This document shows positions 26,281 to 34,962 of a stretch of 64,000 nt of DNA, one piece after another (the stretch's first letter is position 1; each line of letters begins with the position of its first letter). The stretch comes from UPXZ01 sp047974405. GTDB lineage: Bacteria; Bacteroidota; Bacteroidia; Bacteroidales; Paludibacteraceae. The DNA is taken from positions 23,276 through 87,275 of the forward strand of contig JBKECI010000028.1 of NCBI GenBank assembly GCA_047974405.1, in the 5' to 3' direction. Below the pieces are notes generated by a model. That model searched no databases. It saw nothing but the letters and a program-made list of their open reading frames with translations, and was not told the DNA's origin. Both the position numbers and the translations under genes were made by a program.

Positions 26281-26931
26281 TTATTTCCTACCAAAATCTG
26301 CAGGGATTTCGCCCCAAGTTTCGGTCTGCCACTTCAAAATGGGGTTTTTGTAATCATTTTCTCGAAGCCACTTTTCTGCCCGTCCAATTATTTCGAACAA
26401 ATCGGTATTTTTCGAATTTTCCTCAAGCTTGGTTTTACATTTTTTTTGGGCTATCCAGCCCATTGCTATTTTGCTGTCGCTGTAAATAGGGATAGGCTTT
26501 TCGTAGTTTTTTATAAGGGCAAGGGCATGTACAATAGCAAGAAACTCACCGATATTATTTGTCCCGTTTTTGTACGGACCTTGATGGAAAATTTCCACCC
26601 CGGTTTTGAAATCTACCCCTCGATATTCCATCTGTCCCGGATTGCCACTACAAGCCGCATCTACACAAATACTCTCGCTAATGGGTTGCTGGCGTAAAGG
26701 CAAATCTATATATGATCTCTTTATTGAAACGGAATTTGATACTTTTTGTAAGTTGATGTAGTCGCTCCAATGTCTAGTAAATGCCTCTTTGGCTTCGGCG
26801 AGAGTATCAAAGGACTTGTATTTGGCATCGGAAAATCCGTTGATTTGATTCGAGCATTCTTGCCATGATAGATAAACTCCGGGGGTTTTACCTTGCCAAA
26901 CGGTGTAGTATTTTGGTTTGCTTTTTGACAT
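26281..26931 (-). CDS. rnhA: Ribonuclease H with N-terminal viroplasmin-like domain
   Basis: Cleaves RNA in RNA-DNA hybrids. The 216-residue protein joins an N-terminal caulimovirus viroplasmin-type hybrid-binding domain (KYYTVWQGKTPGVYLSWQEC) to an RNase H1 catalytic domain. The first acidic residue is in CVDAACSGNPG, the Glu in NIGEFLAIVHAL, and the Asp in IYSDSKIAMGW. This fusion is common in Bacteroidetes and Firmicutes. It is convergent with the flippase gene. Confidence 0.9.
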   Translation of the reverse strand: MSKSKPKYYTVWQGKTPGVYLSWQECSNQINGFSDAKYKSFDTLAEAKEAFTRHWSDYINLQKVSNSVSIKRSYIDLPLRQQPISESICVDAACSGNPGQMEYRGVDFKTGVEIFHQGPYKNGTNNIGEFLAIVHALALIKNYEKPIPIYSDSKIAMGWIAQKKCKTKLEENSKNTDLFEIIGRAEKWLRENDYKNPILKWQTETWGEIPADFGRK

Positions 26932-26990
26932 AAAAGATTATTTCAATAAAAATATAACATTGCAACTTTGTAACTCGGAACTATTTTGTG

Positions 26991-26998
26991 TACTTTTG
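26991..26998 (+). promoter_or_regulatory. -7 promoter box for tRNA-Arg(CCT)
   Basis: TACTTTTG followed by C, 16 bp ahead of the tRNA. Confidence 0.55.
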
Positions 26999-27014
26999 CA
27001 TTGCAAAAAAAAAT

Positions 27015-27086
27015 GCCCCTGTAGTTCAATGGATAGAACGGAAGTTTCCTAAACTTTAAATTCGGGTTCGATTCCCGGCGGGGGTA
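27015..27086 (+). tRNA. tRNA-Arg (anticodon CCT)
   Basis: Cloverleaf: acceptor GCCCCTG with CGGGGGT, D-stem GTTC/GAAC, anticodon stem GAAGT/ACTTT around TTCCTAA, and T-arm with TTCGATT loop. The anticodon CCT reads AGG. The 3' CCA is not encoded. The first pair is G-T, so the boundaries could be one base off. Confidence 0.93.
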
Positions 27087-27093
27087 CACAAGC

Positions 27094-27127
27094 AAAGTCC
27101 GTTCTTAACAGAATAGGCTTTTTGTTT
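27094..27127 (+). terminator. Terminator after tRNA-Arg(CCT)
   Basis: Imperfect stem AGTCCGTTCT / AGAATAGGCT around TAAC, followed by TTTTTG, close behind the tRNA. Confidence 0.5.
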
Positions 27128-27197
27128 TTACAAACATACAAAAAAAGTAAGTATTTGCCTACAAAAGTTCTACTATAGTTCTACAAAAAAATAGTCC

Positions 27198-27323
27198 CTA
27201 TTTCCACTTATCTGGAATAGCAAAGGATTTCTCACCTTTCGTAACAATATCAGCCATTTTGCTGTTAATAAATTTCTGAAAGTTATTTTTTAACAAGATT
27301 GCTTTGCTTTTGTGTAGTTTCAT
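27198..27323 (-). CDS. Possible small protein or gene remnant
   Basis: A frame of 41 residues starting MKLHKSKAIL and ending AIPDKWK. The frame stays open about 30 codons upstream of the ATG (through LIKKSTPILPAIFSSNLAAN), so it could equally be the 3' remnant of a longer gene. No promoter box or family match was seen. Whether it is expressed is uncertain. Confidence 0.2.
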   Translation of the reverse strand: MKLHKSKAILLKNNFQKFINSKMADIVTKGEKSFAIPDKWK

Positions 27324-27445
27324 GTTTGCGGCAAGATTACTGCTGAATATGGCAGGTAAGATTGGTGTGCTTTTTTTTATAAGTTTTGGAGCTGAAAAAC
27401 AATCGATGCAAAGTTTTATTAGAACTAAGGAGCAAACTACGGTTG

Positions 27446-28102
27446 TCAGTATCCAAAATGGATTAAATCTTTGAAAGAAGATATCTGAATGGCATCAATA
27501 AAATGAGAAAAGATATTGATACCGCTTATCAGCCCAAATACCAAAAACATATATACGATACCAAATACGCCACCGGTAATGTGTGCCAAATGATTGATAT
27601 TGCCGGTTTGGTTTCGTTCCAAATAGAAAGATATTGCCACATAAATGAGTCCAAACAGAAATGCCGGAAGGTAAATAGGAACAAACATAATGCCCATAAA
27701 ATTCATCGGATAAATAAGTATATATGCAAAAATAATGGTAGAAACAGCTCCTGACGCTCCCAAACTGCGGTAATATGGATTATTTTTTTCTTTGATATAG
27801 GTAGGAAGTATCGAAATAAGCAGTCCGAGTATATACATCAACATATAGAGGCATGAACCTGTTACCAAACCAAAAACATTATTGAATACTTTCTCTATTG
27901 ACTCACCAAAAAGATACAATGCAAACATATTTAAAATAAGATGTGTCCAATCGGCATGTAACAATCCATAGGTAAACAGACGGTACCACCCGCCTTGCTT
28001 TACGGCAGGAGGGTAAAATATAAGTTTGTTAATTAAATTTGCATTATTGAAAGCTATGACCGAAACAGCCGAAGTAACCACGATGAGAATAATCGTAAGC
28101 AT
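27446..28102 (-). CDS. Rhomboid-family intramembrane serine protease
   Basis: A 218-residue membrane protein with about six helices. The catalytic serine is in GASG (Ser117), and the histidine is in AHITGGVFG (His174, fitting HxxGxxxG). The N-terminal WYRLFTYGLLHADWTHLILN segment is the family's WR-motif and membrane-entry region. Substrates are unknown. A TATTTTTG box is upstream at 28128-28135. Confidence 0.92.
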   Translation of the reverse strand: MLTIILIVVTSAVSVIAFNNANLINKLIFYPPAVKQGGWYRLFTYGLLHADWTHLILNMFALYLFGESIEKVFNNVFGLVTGSCLYMLMYILGLLISILPTYIKEKNNPYYRSLGASGAVSTIIFAYILIYPMNFMGIMFVPIYLPAFLFGLIYVAISFYLERNQTGNINHLAHITGGVFGIVYMFLVFGLISGINIFSHFIDAIQISSFKDLIHFGY

Positions 28103-28127
28103 ATGTGATATTGATTATTTTGAACAA

Positions 28128-28135
28128 CAAAAATA
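28128..28135 (-). promoter_or_regulatory. -7 promoter box for the rhomboid gene
   Basis: TATTTTTG on the minus strand, 26 bp before the ATG at 28102. Confidence 0.45.
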
Positions 28136-28207
28136 AGAAAAAAAATCCGGATGTATGAAATCCTATTTGAACTTTTTCGGATTATAGAGCTGAGGCACCT
28201 GAGAATA

Positions 28208-28216
28208 TTTAGTTTA
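28208..28216. repeat. Left target-site duplication of the IS element
   Basis: TTTAGTTTA, repeated exactly at 29188-29196 on the other side of the element. Confidence 0.8.
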
Positions 28217-29187
28217 ATGATTATCCGTATATTTCCCTAAAAAGTATTATCTTTGAAAAAAAGATTAAAAATGAACCTAATAGACTTTGTAGAACAATAC
28301 CCAGACGAGGAAAGTTGCAAGCGTAAATTCAAGGAGTATCGCGACCAAGTAGGTGTTGTTTGTGCCAAATGTGAGGGCACAGACCATTACTGGAAAAATG
28401 ATAAAGAACAATACGAGTGTAAATCTTGTAAGACACGTACCACACTTCGTAGCGGAACGGTGATGCACAAATCAAAGTTACCCTACCGCTATTGGTTTAT
28501 AGCGATGCATCTTCTTACCTCGACCAAGAAGAGTTTCTCAGCACAAGAAATTCAAAGACAGTTGGGACATAAGCGATATGCCCCCATTTTTGGCATATGG
28601 TGCACAAACTTAGGGCAGTGATGGGGAAAAGAGATGAACAATACATACTTGCAGGTGCCATAGAATTGGATGAGGGTTTCTTTACTACGGAAATTCCCGA
28701 AGAAAAGAAACAGGAAAAGTTAAAACGTGGACGTGGAAGCCAGAAGAAATCCAAAGTCTTGGTAATGGCAGAAAGCGAATTGGTAGAATCGCCAAAGCCC
28801 GGTAAAAAATGAAAGTAATTGAAGATTTAAAAGCAAAAACCATTGATGAGGTAGTTCAAAATGCAGTTTCAGAAAAAGCAAGTTTCAATACGGATGATTC
28901 TACTTCATACGTCAATCTGAACGGTTTTGTGGAGTCCCATCAAAGTGAAGTCATTCCAAAAGAAAAGATAGGAGAAAAACTCCCTTGGGTACACATTGCA
29001 ATCAGTAATGCAAAAAGACAATTAATCAACAGTTATCACAATGTCAAACCGGAGTTCCTGCAGGCTTACTTGGATGAGTTTTGTTACAAATTCAACCGAA
29101 GATACTTTGGCGAAGCACTATTCGGAAGACTTTTAGTGGCTTCTGTAAGCTATAAAAATCAATTTAGGTGTAAATACGGATAATCAT
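28217..29187. mobile_element. IS1595-family (ISXO2-like) insertion sequence, degenerate
   Basis: 971 bp bounded by perfect 14-bp terminal inverted repeats (ATGATTATCCGTAT at 28217-28230; its complement at 29174-29187) and flanked by identical 9-bp direct repeats TTTAGTTTA. IS1595-family elements usually duplicate 8 bp, so one extra base may be chance. The single transposase gene is interrupted twice. The element sits between the divergent rhomboid and M23 genes and disrupts neither. Confidence 0.88.
28271..29183 (+). pseudogene. IS1595-type transposase, frameshifted
   Basis: Three frames together make an ISXO2-like transposase. Frame 1 has the zinc-ribbon N-terminus (CAKCEGTDHYWK, CKSCKTRTTLRSGTVMHKSK). 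A frameshift at the T5 run 28587-28591 moves reading to a second frame with the first DDE acid in GAIELDEGFF. That frame stops at 28812, where about six codons seem to be missing, and the third frame continues from ATG 28809 (MKVIEDLKAKTIDEV, then FNTDDSTSYVNL, and the C-terminal FCYKFNRRYFGEALFGRLL). As written no full transposase can be made. Confidence 0.85.
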
Positions 29188-29196
29188 TTTAGTTTA
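29188..29196. repeat. Right target-site duplication of the IS element
   Basis: TTTAGTTTA, identical to 28208-28216. Confidence 0.8.
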
Positions 29197-29347
29197 TAAC
29201 AAAAGTATTTCACTACTGCTACCAACGAACGAACAATCACTTTTTTATGAAAGAGATATAAAATTTTTGCTGCAAAATTAGCCACCCAGATACAGGCTAC
29301 GGGCAAAACATCTTCAGGAAAATGAAAAGTATTTCATCTTTTTTTAT

Positions 29348-29355
29348 TAATTTTG
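29348..29355 (+). promoter_or_regulatory. -7 promoter box for the M23 peptidase gene
   Basis: TAATTTTG followed by C, 41 bp ahead of the chosen ATG at 29396. Confidence 0.45.
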
Positions 29356-29395
29356 CTTGTTACGTCCGACAAACATTTTAATTCTGAAATTTGAT

Positions 29396-31081
29396 ATGAG
29401 AAAAATTTGTTTCCCATTATTGTTTACATTGATAGCGACCATATCGCATGCTCAAACTACTTACCGATTGCCTTTGGACGTTCCACCATTGCTGAGCGCC
29501 AACTTTGGTGAGTTGAGAAATAATCATTTTCACACCGGAGTCGATTTTAAAACTTATGGTGTCGGAAAGGATGTTTTTGCGGTTGCAGACGGTTTTGTTT
29601 CTCGCGTAAAGATTGCTCCCGGCGGATATGGGTTGGCGTTATACATCAATCATCCTAATGGACACACTACCGTGTATGCTCACTTGGAAAGTTATTCGAA
29701 AAGAATAGAGGAATATATAAAGCAAAAGCAGTACGCACTTGAGAGTTTTGAGATAGACGTATCATTGAAACAGGGCGAAATAACTGTACAAAAAGGGGAA
29801 CTGATTGCGCTAAGCGGGAATAGCGGTAGTTCGGGCGGCGCACATCTTCATTTCGAAATAAGGGATACAAAAACCGAAGACCCTGTAGATGTGCTGAATT
29901 TTTTGGATAGCTACATTCGAGACACTCAAAGCCCCACTATTTCGGGTATCGCTTTTTATCCTATCGGCAACAATGGGGTGGTCAATGGCAAAACAAAGCC
30001 GGCTTACCTTCCGGTAAATAAAAATAAATCGGGAAGTTACACAGATTTGAACCTGCCTGTGTATGCGTGGGGAAAGATAGGTGTTGGAGTCAGAGCATTT
30101 GATAAAATGAATGGAACGTCCAATATCTACGGTGTGAAAAAAGTAAATTTTTCGGTGGATGGCAAGTTGCTGTTTCATAGTAAAATAGACAGATTTTCGT
30201 TTGCAAAATCACGGATGATAAATAGTTTTATCGATTTTTCGATGTGGCAAAACAACCGCTCTTTTTACATGAAATCATTTGTAGAACGGGGAAATACTCT
30301 CCCATTTTATAAAACAGTCAATGAGGGCTATCTGTATATAAATTCCGAGAGAGATTATTATTGTAGCTATCAGTTGGAAGACCACTATGGCAATACAACC
30401 AATTATTCTTTTGTAATAAAAGGAAAAAGGCAAACAATACCCGACCCTCCCCGCTGCGAAAACTATATGAGTCCGGTGGCAAACAACGGTTATTATTCTT
30501 CCGATTTTATGTTGAACATACCTACAGGTAATCTCTATTCAGACTTGTGTTATACACACAAAAGCGAATCTTCTTCTGCGTTTTTCTCCGATGCAGTTCG
30601 AATAAACGACAATCCGATAGCTTTAATTGATAAAGCCGTTGTATGGATAAAACTCAAAAAACACCCCTCCAAAGGTTTTTCCAAGCTGGGAGTAGTCAAA
30701 GTGGATACGCCTGAAAACATCCATTGGGTAGGCGGAGTTTATAAAAACGATGGTTTTGAGTTTGAAGTGAATGAATTAGGCGGACAATATGCCATAGATG
30801 AAGATACCGTTCCCCCGACCATTTCAGTCAGATATCCAGAAAATTGGACGTTAAAAAAACGTATATCCATTCGATTAACAGACGATAAGAGCGGCATCGG
30901 TTTTTACAAAGGAGAGATTGACGGACGGTATGCGCTTTTTACCCATGATATCAAATCCGACTATTACTACTACGATTTTGACGACACGAGGCTTACAAAA
31001 AACCAAAAGCACACATTAAAATTTTTGGCTAAAGATAAGGCGGGGAATACCGACATTTATAGCGTTGAGTTCTATTATTGA
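29396..31081 (+). CDS. M23-family (LytM) peptidoglycan endopeptidase
   Basis: A secreted protein of 561 residues with signal peptide MRKICFPLLFTLIATISHAQ. The LytM domain follows at once: first zinc ligands in NNHFHTGVDFKTYG (H and D), then GYGLALYINHPNGHTTVYAH, and the closing SGGAHLHFEIRD (HxH). The remaining ~370 residues are beta-rich with no catalytic motif I recognise, and the C-terminus resembles a small Ig-like domain (DKSGIGFYKGEIDG). It probably cuts peptide crosslinks in the cell wall. I start at 29396 so that the signal peptide is at the N-terminus. Confidence 0.9.
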   Translation: MRKICFPLLFTLIATISHAQTTYRLPLDVPPLLSANFGELRNNHFHTGVDFKTYGVGKDVFAVADGFVSRVKIAPGGYGLALYINHPNGHTTVYAHLESYSKRIEEYIKQKQYALESFEIDVSLKQGEITVQKGELIALSGNSGSSGGAHLHFEIRDTKTEDPVDVLNFLDSYIRDTQSPTISGIAFYPIGNNGVVNGKTKPAYLPVNKNKSGSYTDLNLPVYAWGKIGVGVRAFDKMNGTSNIYGVKKVNFSVDGKLLFHSKIDRFSFAKSRMINSFIDFSMWQNNRSFYMKSFVERGNTLPFYKTVNEGYLYINSERDYYCSYQLEDHYGNTTNYSFVIKGKRQTIPDPPRCENYMSPVANNGYYSSDFMLNIPTGNLYSDLCYTHKSESSSAFFSDAVRINDNPIALIDKAVVWIKLKKHPSKGFSKLGVVKVDTPENIHWVGGVYKNDGFEFEVNELGGQYAIDEDTVPPTISVRYPENWTLKKRISIRLTDDKSGIGFYKGEIDGRYALFTHDIKSDYYYYDFDDTRLTKNQKHTLKFLAKDKAGNTDIYSVEFYY

Positions 31082-31110
31082 TTGTTTTTACGGGTGTTTT
31101 TTGAGAAAAA

Positions 31111-31147
31111 AAGCATTGTCCATTTTTTTTTTGAGACAATGCTTTTT
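31111..31147. terminator. Bidirectional terminator between M23 and rluB genes
   Basis: AAGCATTGTC and GACAATGCTT pair (10 bp) with T runs on both strands, between two convergent genes. Confidence 0.75.
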
Positions 31148-31169
31148 ATTATTTTTGCGAATAGATGCT

Positions 31170-32378
31170 TTAATTAAAAGCTCCCATCTTAAGAAAATTC
31201 ACCTCTTTTTCGTTCAAATGGCGATATTTCCCACGGGGCAGATTCTTTTTGGTCAAACCTGCAAAATAGACCCTGTCCAATCGGTACACCTTGTATCCCA
31301 ATTTTTCAAAAATACGACGTATTATGCGGTTTTGTCCCGTGTGTATTTCTATACCCAATTCTTTCATCGAATCTTCTTTTACAAAGTCAAGCGAGTCGGC
31401 TGCAATTCTGAAATCATCCAAATCAACCCCCGAAAGTATTGTTTCAAAGTCTTCTCTTGTGATTTCTTTGTCCAATACCACATGATATATTTTCTTTTTT
31501 TCATATTTAGGATGGGTCAATTTCGAAGCCAAATCTCCATCGTTGGTCAGTAGCAATACACCTGTAGTATTTCTGTCCAGTCTCCCTACAGGATAAATGC
31601 GTTCGCTGCAAGCGTTTTTCACCAAATCGAGTACCGTAAGACGGGCGTGAGTATCTTCGGTGGTAGTTACGCAATCTTTGGGTTTATTAAGCAAAATATA
31701 CACTTTGCGCTCAGACTGAACCGGTTGATTGTGAAACATAATTTTATCGGTAGGGAGCACTTTTGCTCCGAGTTGGCTTACAATTTCGCCGTTTACCGAA
31801 ATCACACCGGCCTGAATATAATCGTCTGCCTCACGGCGAGAGCACACACCGGCATTTGCCAAATACTTGTTGAGGCGTATCGGCTTATTGGGGTCAATAT
31901 TTGTTTTTTGATATTCGAGCTGTTTCCGTTGACTGTATTTAGCGTTAGGATCGTAGTTGCCCGATTTTTTGCGAGGACGAAACGTAACTTTGCGCTCTTT
32001 GTTATCAAAGCGTGTTTCTACAAACTTCGAGTCTCTATCTTCTTTTGAAGGTGAGAATCTATCTCTTTCGCCTTTGAAAGGGACGGAGGAGTATGGTTTT
32101 TTGTTGAAATCGGAGCTATTGCCTCTGCGCGGGTTAAATTTATTGTTAAAATTACCTCTTTCTCCAAAGCTATTTTGACTGTTGCCGTAGTTTCGCTTTT
32201 CTCCAAAATTACTTGGGGGATTGTCTCTTTTTTTGAATCTATCGGGCGATTTATCGCCGAAACCGTCGTTCTTTTTGTAAGGAGAGTTAAATTTACTTCT
32301 GTTTTCGAAAGATTTCTTTCCTTGAGGGTCGGTTTCGAAATTCCCATTCCGTTGCCGATAATCGTTGTTTGTTTTCAT
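31170..32378 (-). CDS. rluB: RluB/RsuA-family pseudouridine synthase with long basic N-terminal extension
   Basis: Isomerises a uridine in rRNA. Residues ~165-402 form a normal enzyme: S4 RNA-binding domain (IRLNKYLANAGVCSRREADD) and a TruB/RsuA catalytic core with the Asp in VGRLDRNTTGVLLLT. The first ~165 residues are low complexity, rich in Asn, Arg, Lys, Gly, Ser and Phe, with repeated FN/NFG/RF patterns. Such disordered tails are common on Bacteroidetes RluB but vary in length; RNA binding by the tail is inferred. Confidence 0.88.
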   Translation of the reverse strand: MKTNNDYRQRNGNFETDPQGKKSFENRSKFNSPYKKNDGFGDKSPDRFKKRDNPPSNFGEKRNYGNSQNSFGERGNFNNKFNPRRGNSSDFNKKPYSSVPFKGERDRFSPSKEDRDSKFVETRFDNKERKVTFRPRKKSGNYDPNAKYSQRKQLEYQKTNIDPNKPIRLNKYLANAGVCSRREADDYIQAGVISVNGEIVSQLGAKVLPTDKIMFHNQPVQSERKVYILLNKPKDCVTTTEDTHARLTVLDLVKNACSERIYPVGRLDRNTTGVLLLTNDGDLASKLTHPKYEKKKIYHVVLDKEITREDFETILSGVDLDDFRIAADSLDFVKEDSMKELGIEIHTGQNRIIRRIFEKLGYKVYRLDRVYFAGLTKKNLPRGKYRHLNEKEVNFLKMGAFN

Positions 32379-32619
32379 TTAAAATTTTTTAAAAAATATT
32401 TTTTGCAAAGGTCGGAAAAATTGTTGGATTATTAATTACATAAATATATAATTTTCCAATCTTTCAATCTTTTATCACTTTAGTTTCGATATTTCAGATG
32501 TAGGAATTGATTCGGGCGAAAACCATAGCCGAAAATATTACCGGTTTTTACACAAACGTTTGCAGCGGTCGAAAAATCAATAAATACATTCGTAGCATAT
32601 ACAACGCAAGGGTAATAAC

Positions 32620-32627
32620 TATATTTG
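32620..32627 (+). promoter_or_regulatory. -7 promoter box for the GH97 gene
   Basis: TATATTTG, 42 bp before the ATG at 32669. Confidence 0.5.
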
Positions 32628-32668
32628 TCCGAGATATTTTAGAATTAACTTAAAAATATAGCTTGAAT

Positions 32669-34774
32669 ATGAAAAGATTTTTGTTGCAGATGATCCTGAT
32701 ATTGAAATTATCTACAATTTTTGCCATTAGTTTAGGCTCGCCCAACGGTAATTTTACCCTCAACTTTTGGCTTGGCAATGCAGGAGAGCCAACATACTCC
32801 CTGCAATATGAAAAGGCAGAGTTTATAAAACCTTCAAAAATGGGTTTTGTATTGAAAGATATACCCGATTTGCGGAACGGATTTTTACTGAAAAATTCTT
32901 CTGTTTCTACTTTTGACGAAACTTGGAAACCGGTTTGGGGAGAGGTAAATCAAATAAGAAACCATTACAACGAATTGCTTGTGGAATTGGAGCAGCCATC
33001 CCAAAAGCGGACGATGAAAATCCGTTTCCGTATGTTTGACGATGGTCTTGCTTTTCGTTACGAGTTTGACAAACAACCAAACTTATCTTATTTCAAAATT
33101 GCGGACGAACAGACAGAATTTGCGATGAATGGAGATCATACAATCTTTTGGATACCGGGAGATTACGATACAAACGAATATTTTTATACAACATCAAAAA
33201 TATCAGAAATAGACGGGGCAAAGGTAGATGGAAACGGAATCGGGACACATGGCTATTTCGCCAAACATGCACTCCAAACCCCAACATTAATAAAAACAAA
33301 TAGCGGACTATATATCAGTCTTTTTGAGGCAGCTCTATTAGACTATTCGGCAATGAATCTGTTGGTTGATAAAGAAAAGATGGTTCTAACTTCGTCTTTG
33401 GTACCCGATGCATACGGCACAAAAGTTTATATGCAAACTCCACAAAATACCCCCTGGCGCACTATTATTGCAAGCGACAAAGCTGTCGATATTTTAGCCT
33501 CCAAAACTATTTTGAATCTGAATGAACCTTGTAAAATCGAGAACACCGACTTTATAAAACCGCAAAAATACATCGGTATTTGGTGGGGAATGCATGTACC
33601 CGACCATTGGACGTGGAACTATGCAGACAAACCAAATATTAAATTGATCGACACCGACTGGAACAGTTTAAAACCCAATGGGAAACATGGAGCTACTACT
33701 AAAAACACAAAAAAATATATCGATTTTGCTGCCCAACACCATATCCAATCGGTACTCGTTGAAGGATGGAATGTAGGTTGGGAAGATTGGTCGGGCAACT
33801 GGAAGGAGGAGGTGTTCGATTTTATTACTCCTTATCCCGACTTTGATGTGAAAGAGGTGTCGGATTATGCCAAATCCAAAGGGGTAAAACTCATAATGCA
33901 CCACGAAACGTCGGCATCGGCGGCAAACTACGAACGGCGTATGGACAAAGCCATAAACTTTATGCGTGAAAATGGGTACGATGCTGTAAAAACCGGATAT
34001 GTGGGGTGGATTATACCTCGCGGCGAAAGGCACGACGGACAATGGATGGTAAATCATTACCAACGTGTGATCAAAAAAATGGCAGAAAACCGCATTATGA
34101 TCGACCAACATGAACCGGTACGCCCAACCGGACAACATCGTACCTACCCCAATTTGATGGCTTGTGAGGCTGCTCGTGGAAATGAATTTAATGCATGGAG
34201 CGTGGGAAATCCGCCCGAACATGAGACAATACTTCCCTTTACGCGATTGATGGGAGGAGCTATGGACTATACGCCGGGAATTTTTGAAATAAAAATGAGT
34301 CATTATCAAGCGAACAACCCAAATCAAGTACATACAACTCTCGTAAAACAACTGGCGCTCTATCTTACCATGTATAGTCCGCTGCAAATGGCTGCCGATT
34401 TGATTGAAAACTATGAAAAGAGACCGGATGCATTTCGATTTATTGAAGAAGTTGCCGTCGATTGGGACGATTCTCAATATATAGAAGCCGAACCGGGTGA
34501 TTACATTACCGTAGCCCGAAAAGCCAAAGGAACGCAAAATTGGTTCGTGGGGGGCATCACAGACGAAAATGCTCGAATAGCGACAATCAACTTCGGTTTT
34601 CTCAACCCTAAGGATAAGTATATAGCTACTATTTACGAAGATGCAATAGACGCCGACTGGGAAAATAATCCTATGGCATACAATATACGTACCATTACGG
34701 TAACGAGCAAGAGCATTCTGAAACAAAAATTGGCACCCGGCGGAGGTGTAGCAATCACTCTGAAAATAAAATAA
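32669..34774 (+). CDS. Glycoside hydrolase family 97 (SusB-like alpha-glucosidase)
   Basis: A secreted or periplasmic enzyme of 701 residues that would release glucose from alpha-glucans. It has a signal peptide, an N-terminal beta-sandwich domain, a catalytic (beta/alpha)8 barrel (KYIGIWWGMHV, VEGWNVGWEDW) and a C-terminal beta domain. The glutamates expected of the inverting SusB type are present in MHHETSAS, DQHEPVRPTG and ARGNEFNAW. The retaining-type nucleophile Asp is replaced, as the segment reads VKTGYVGW. No susC/susD pair lies nearby, so it is not in a visible polysaccharide utilisation locus. The start is ATG 32669; the upstream TTG is ignored. Confidence 0.9.
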   Translation: MKRFLLQMILILKLSTIFAISLGSPNGNFTLNFWLGNAGEPTYSLQYEKAEFIKPSKMGFVLKDIPDLRNGFLLKNSSVSTFDETWKPVWGEVNQIRNHYNELLVELEQPSQKRTMKIRFRMFDDGLAFRYEFDKQPNLSYFKIADEQTEFAMNGDHTIFWIPGDYDTNEYFYTTSKISEIDGAKVDGNGIGTHGYFAKHALQTPTLIKTNSGLYISLFEAALLDYSAMNLLVDKEKMVLTSSLVPDAYGTKVYMQTPQNTPWRTIIASDKAVDILASKTILNLNEPCKIENTDFIKPQKYIGIWWGMHVPDHWTWNYADKPNIKLIDTDWNSLKPNGKHGATTKNTKKYIDFAAQHHIQSVLVEGWNVGWEDWSGNWKEEVFDFITPYPDFDVKEVSDYAKSKGVKLIMHHETSASAANYERRMDKAINFMRENGYDAVKTGYVGWIIPRGERHDGQWMVNHYQRVIKKMAENRIMIDQHEPVRPTGQHRTYPNLMACEAARGNEFNAWSVGNPPEHETILPFTRLMGGAMDYTPGIFEIKMSHYQANNPNQVHTTLVKQLALYLTMYSPLQMAADLIENYEKRPDAFRFIEEVAVDWDDSQYIEAEPGDYITVARKAKGTQNWFVGGITDENARIATINFGFLNPKDKYIATIYEDAIDADWENNPMAYNIRTITVTSKSILKQKLAPGGGVAITLKIK

Positions 34775-34962
34775 AATTTGGCTACTGATAGATTACCTAA
34801 TCTTAGATATATTATTTTCTTACTCTAAAATTTTATCAAAAAAAAAAATAAAAAAAACCGTAGATAGCTATTCTTTTCAAAAATATAACAGTATGAAATA
34901 TCCTTTCGGCTGTGGGGTGTGTATTACAAAATACTTGTGGGGGAGGAAAAAGATACTTGATT

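Larger units (their letters stand above)
27087..27445. other. Intergenic region after tRNA-Arg(CCT)
   Basis: 359 bp, AT-rich. It holds a terminator-like hairpin at 27094-27127 and one short minus-strand frame (27198-27323). I see no integrase, and no copy of the tRNA 3' end that would mark an attachment site. Confidence 0.5.

Noticed and set aside
27015..27445. Integration site for a genomic island at tRNA-Arg(CCT)
   Set aside because: No integrase gene and no direct repeat of the tRNA 3' end were found; the only nearby mobile DNA is the IS1595-type element with its own target duplication.
33668..34726. Long minus-strand frame (352 codons) opposite the GH97 gene
   Set aside because: It has no family features and mirrors the codon pattern of the GH97 gene on the plus strand.
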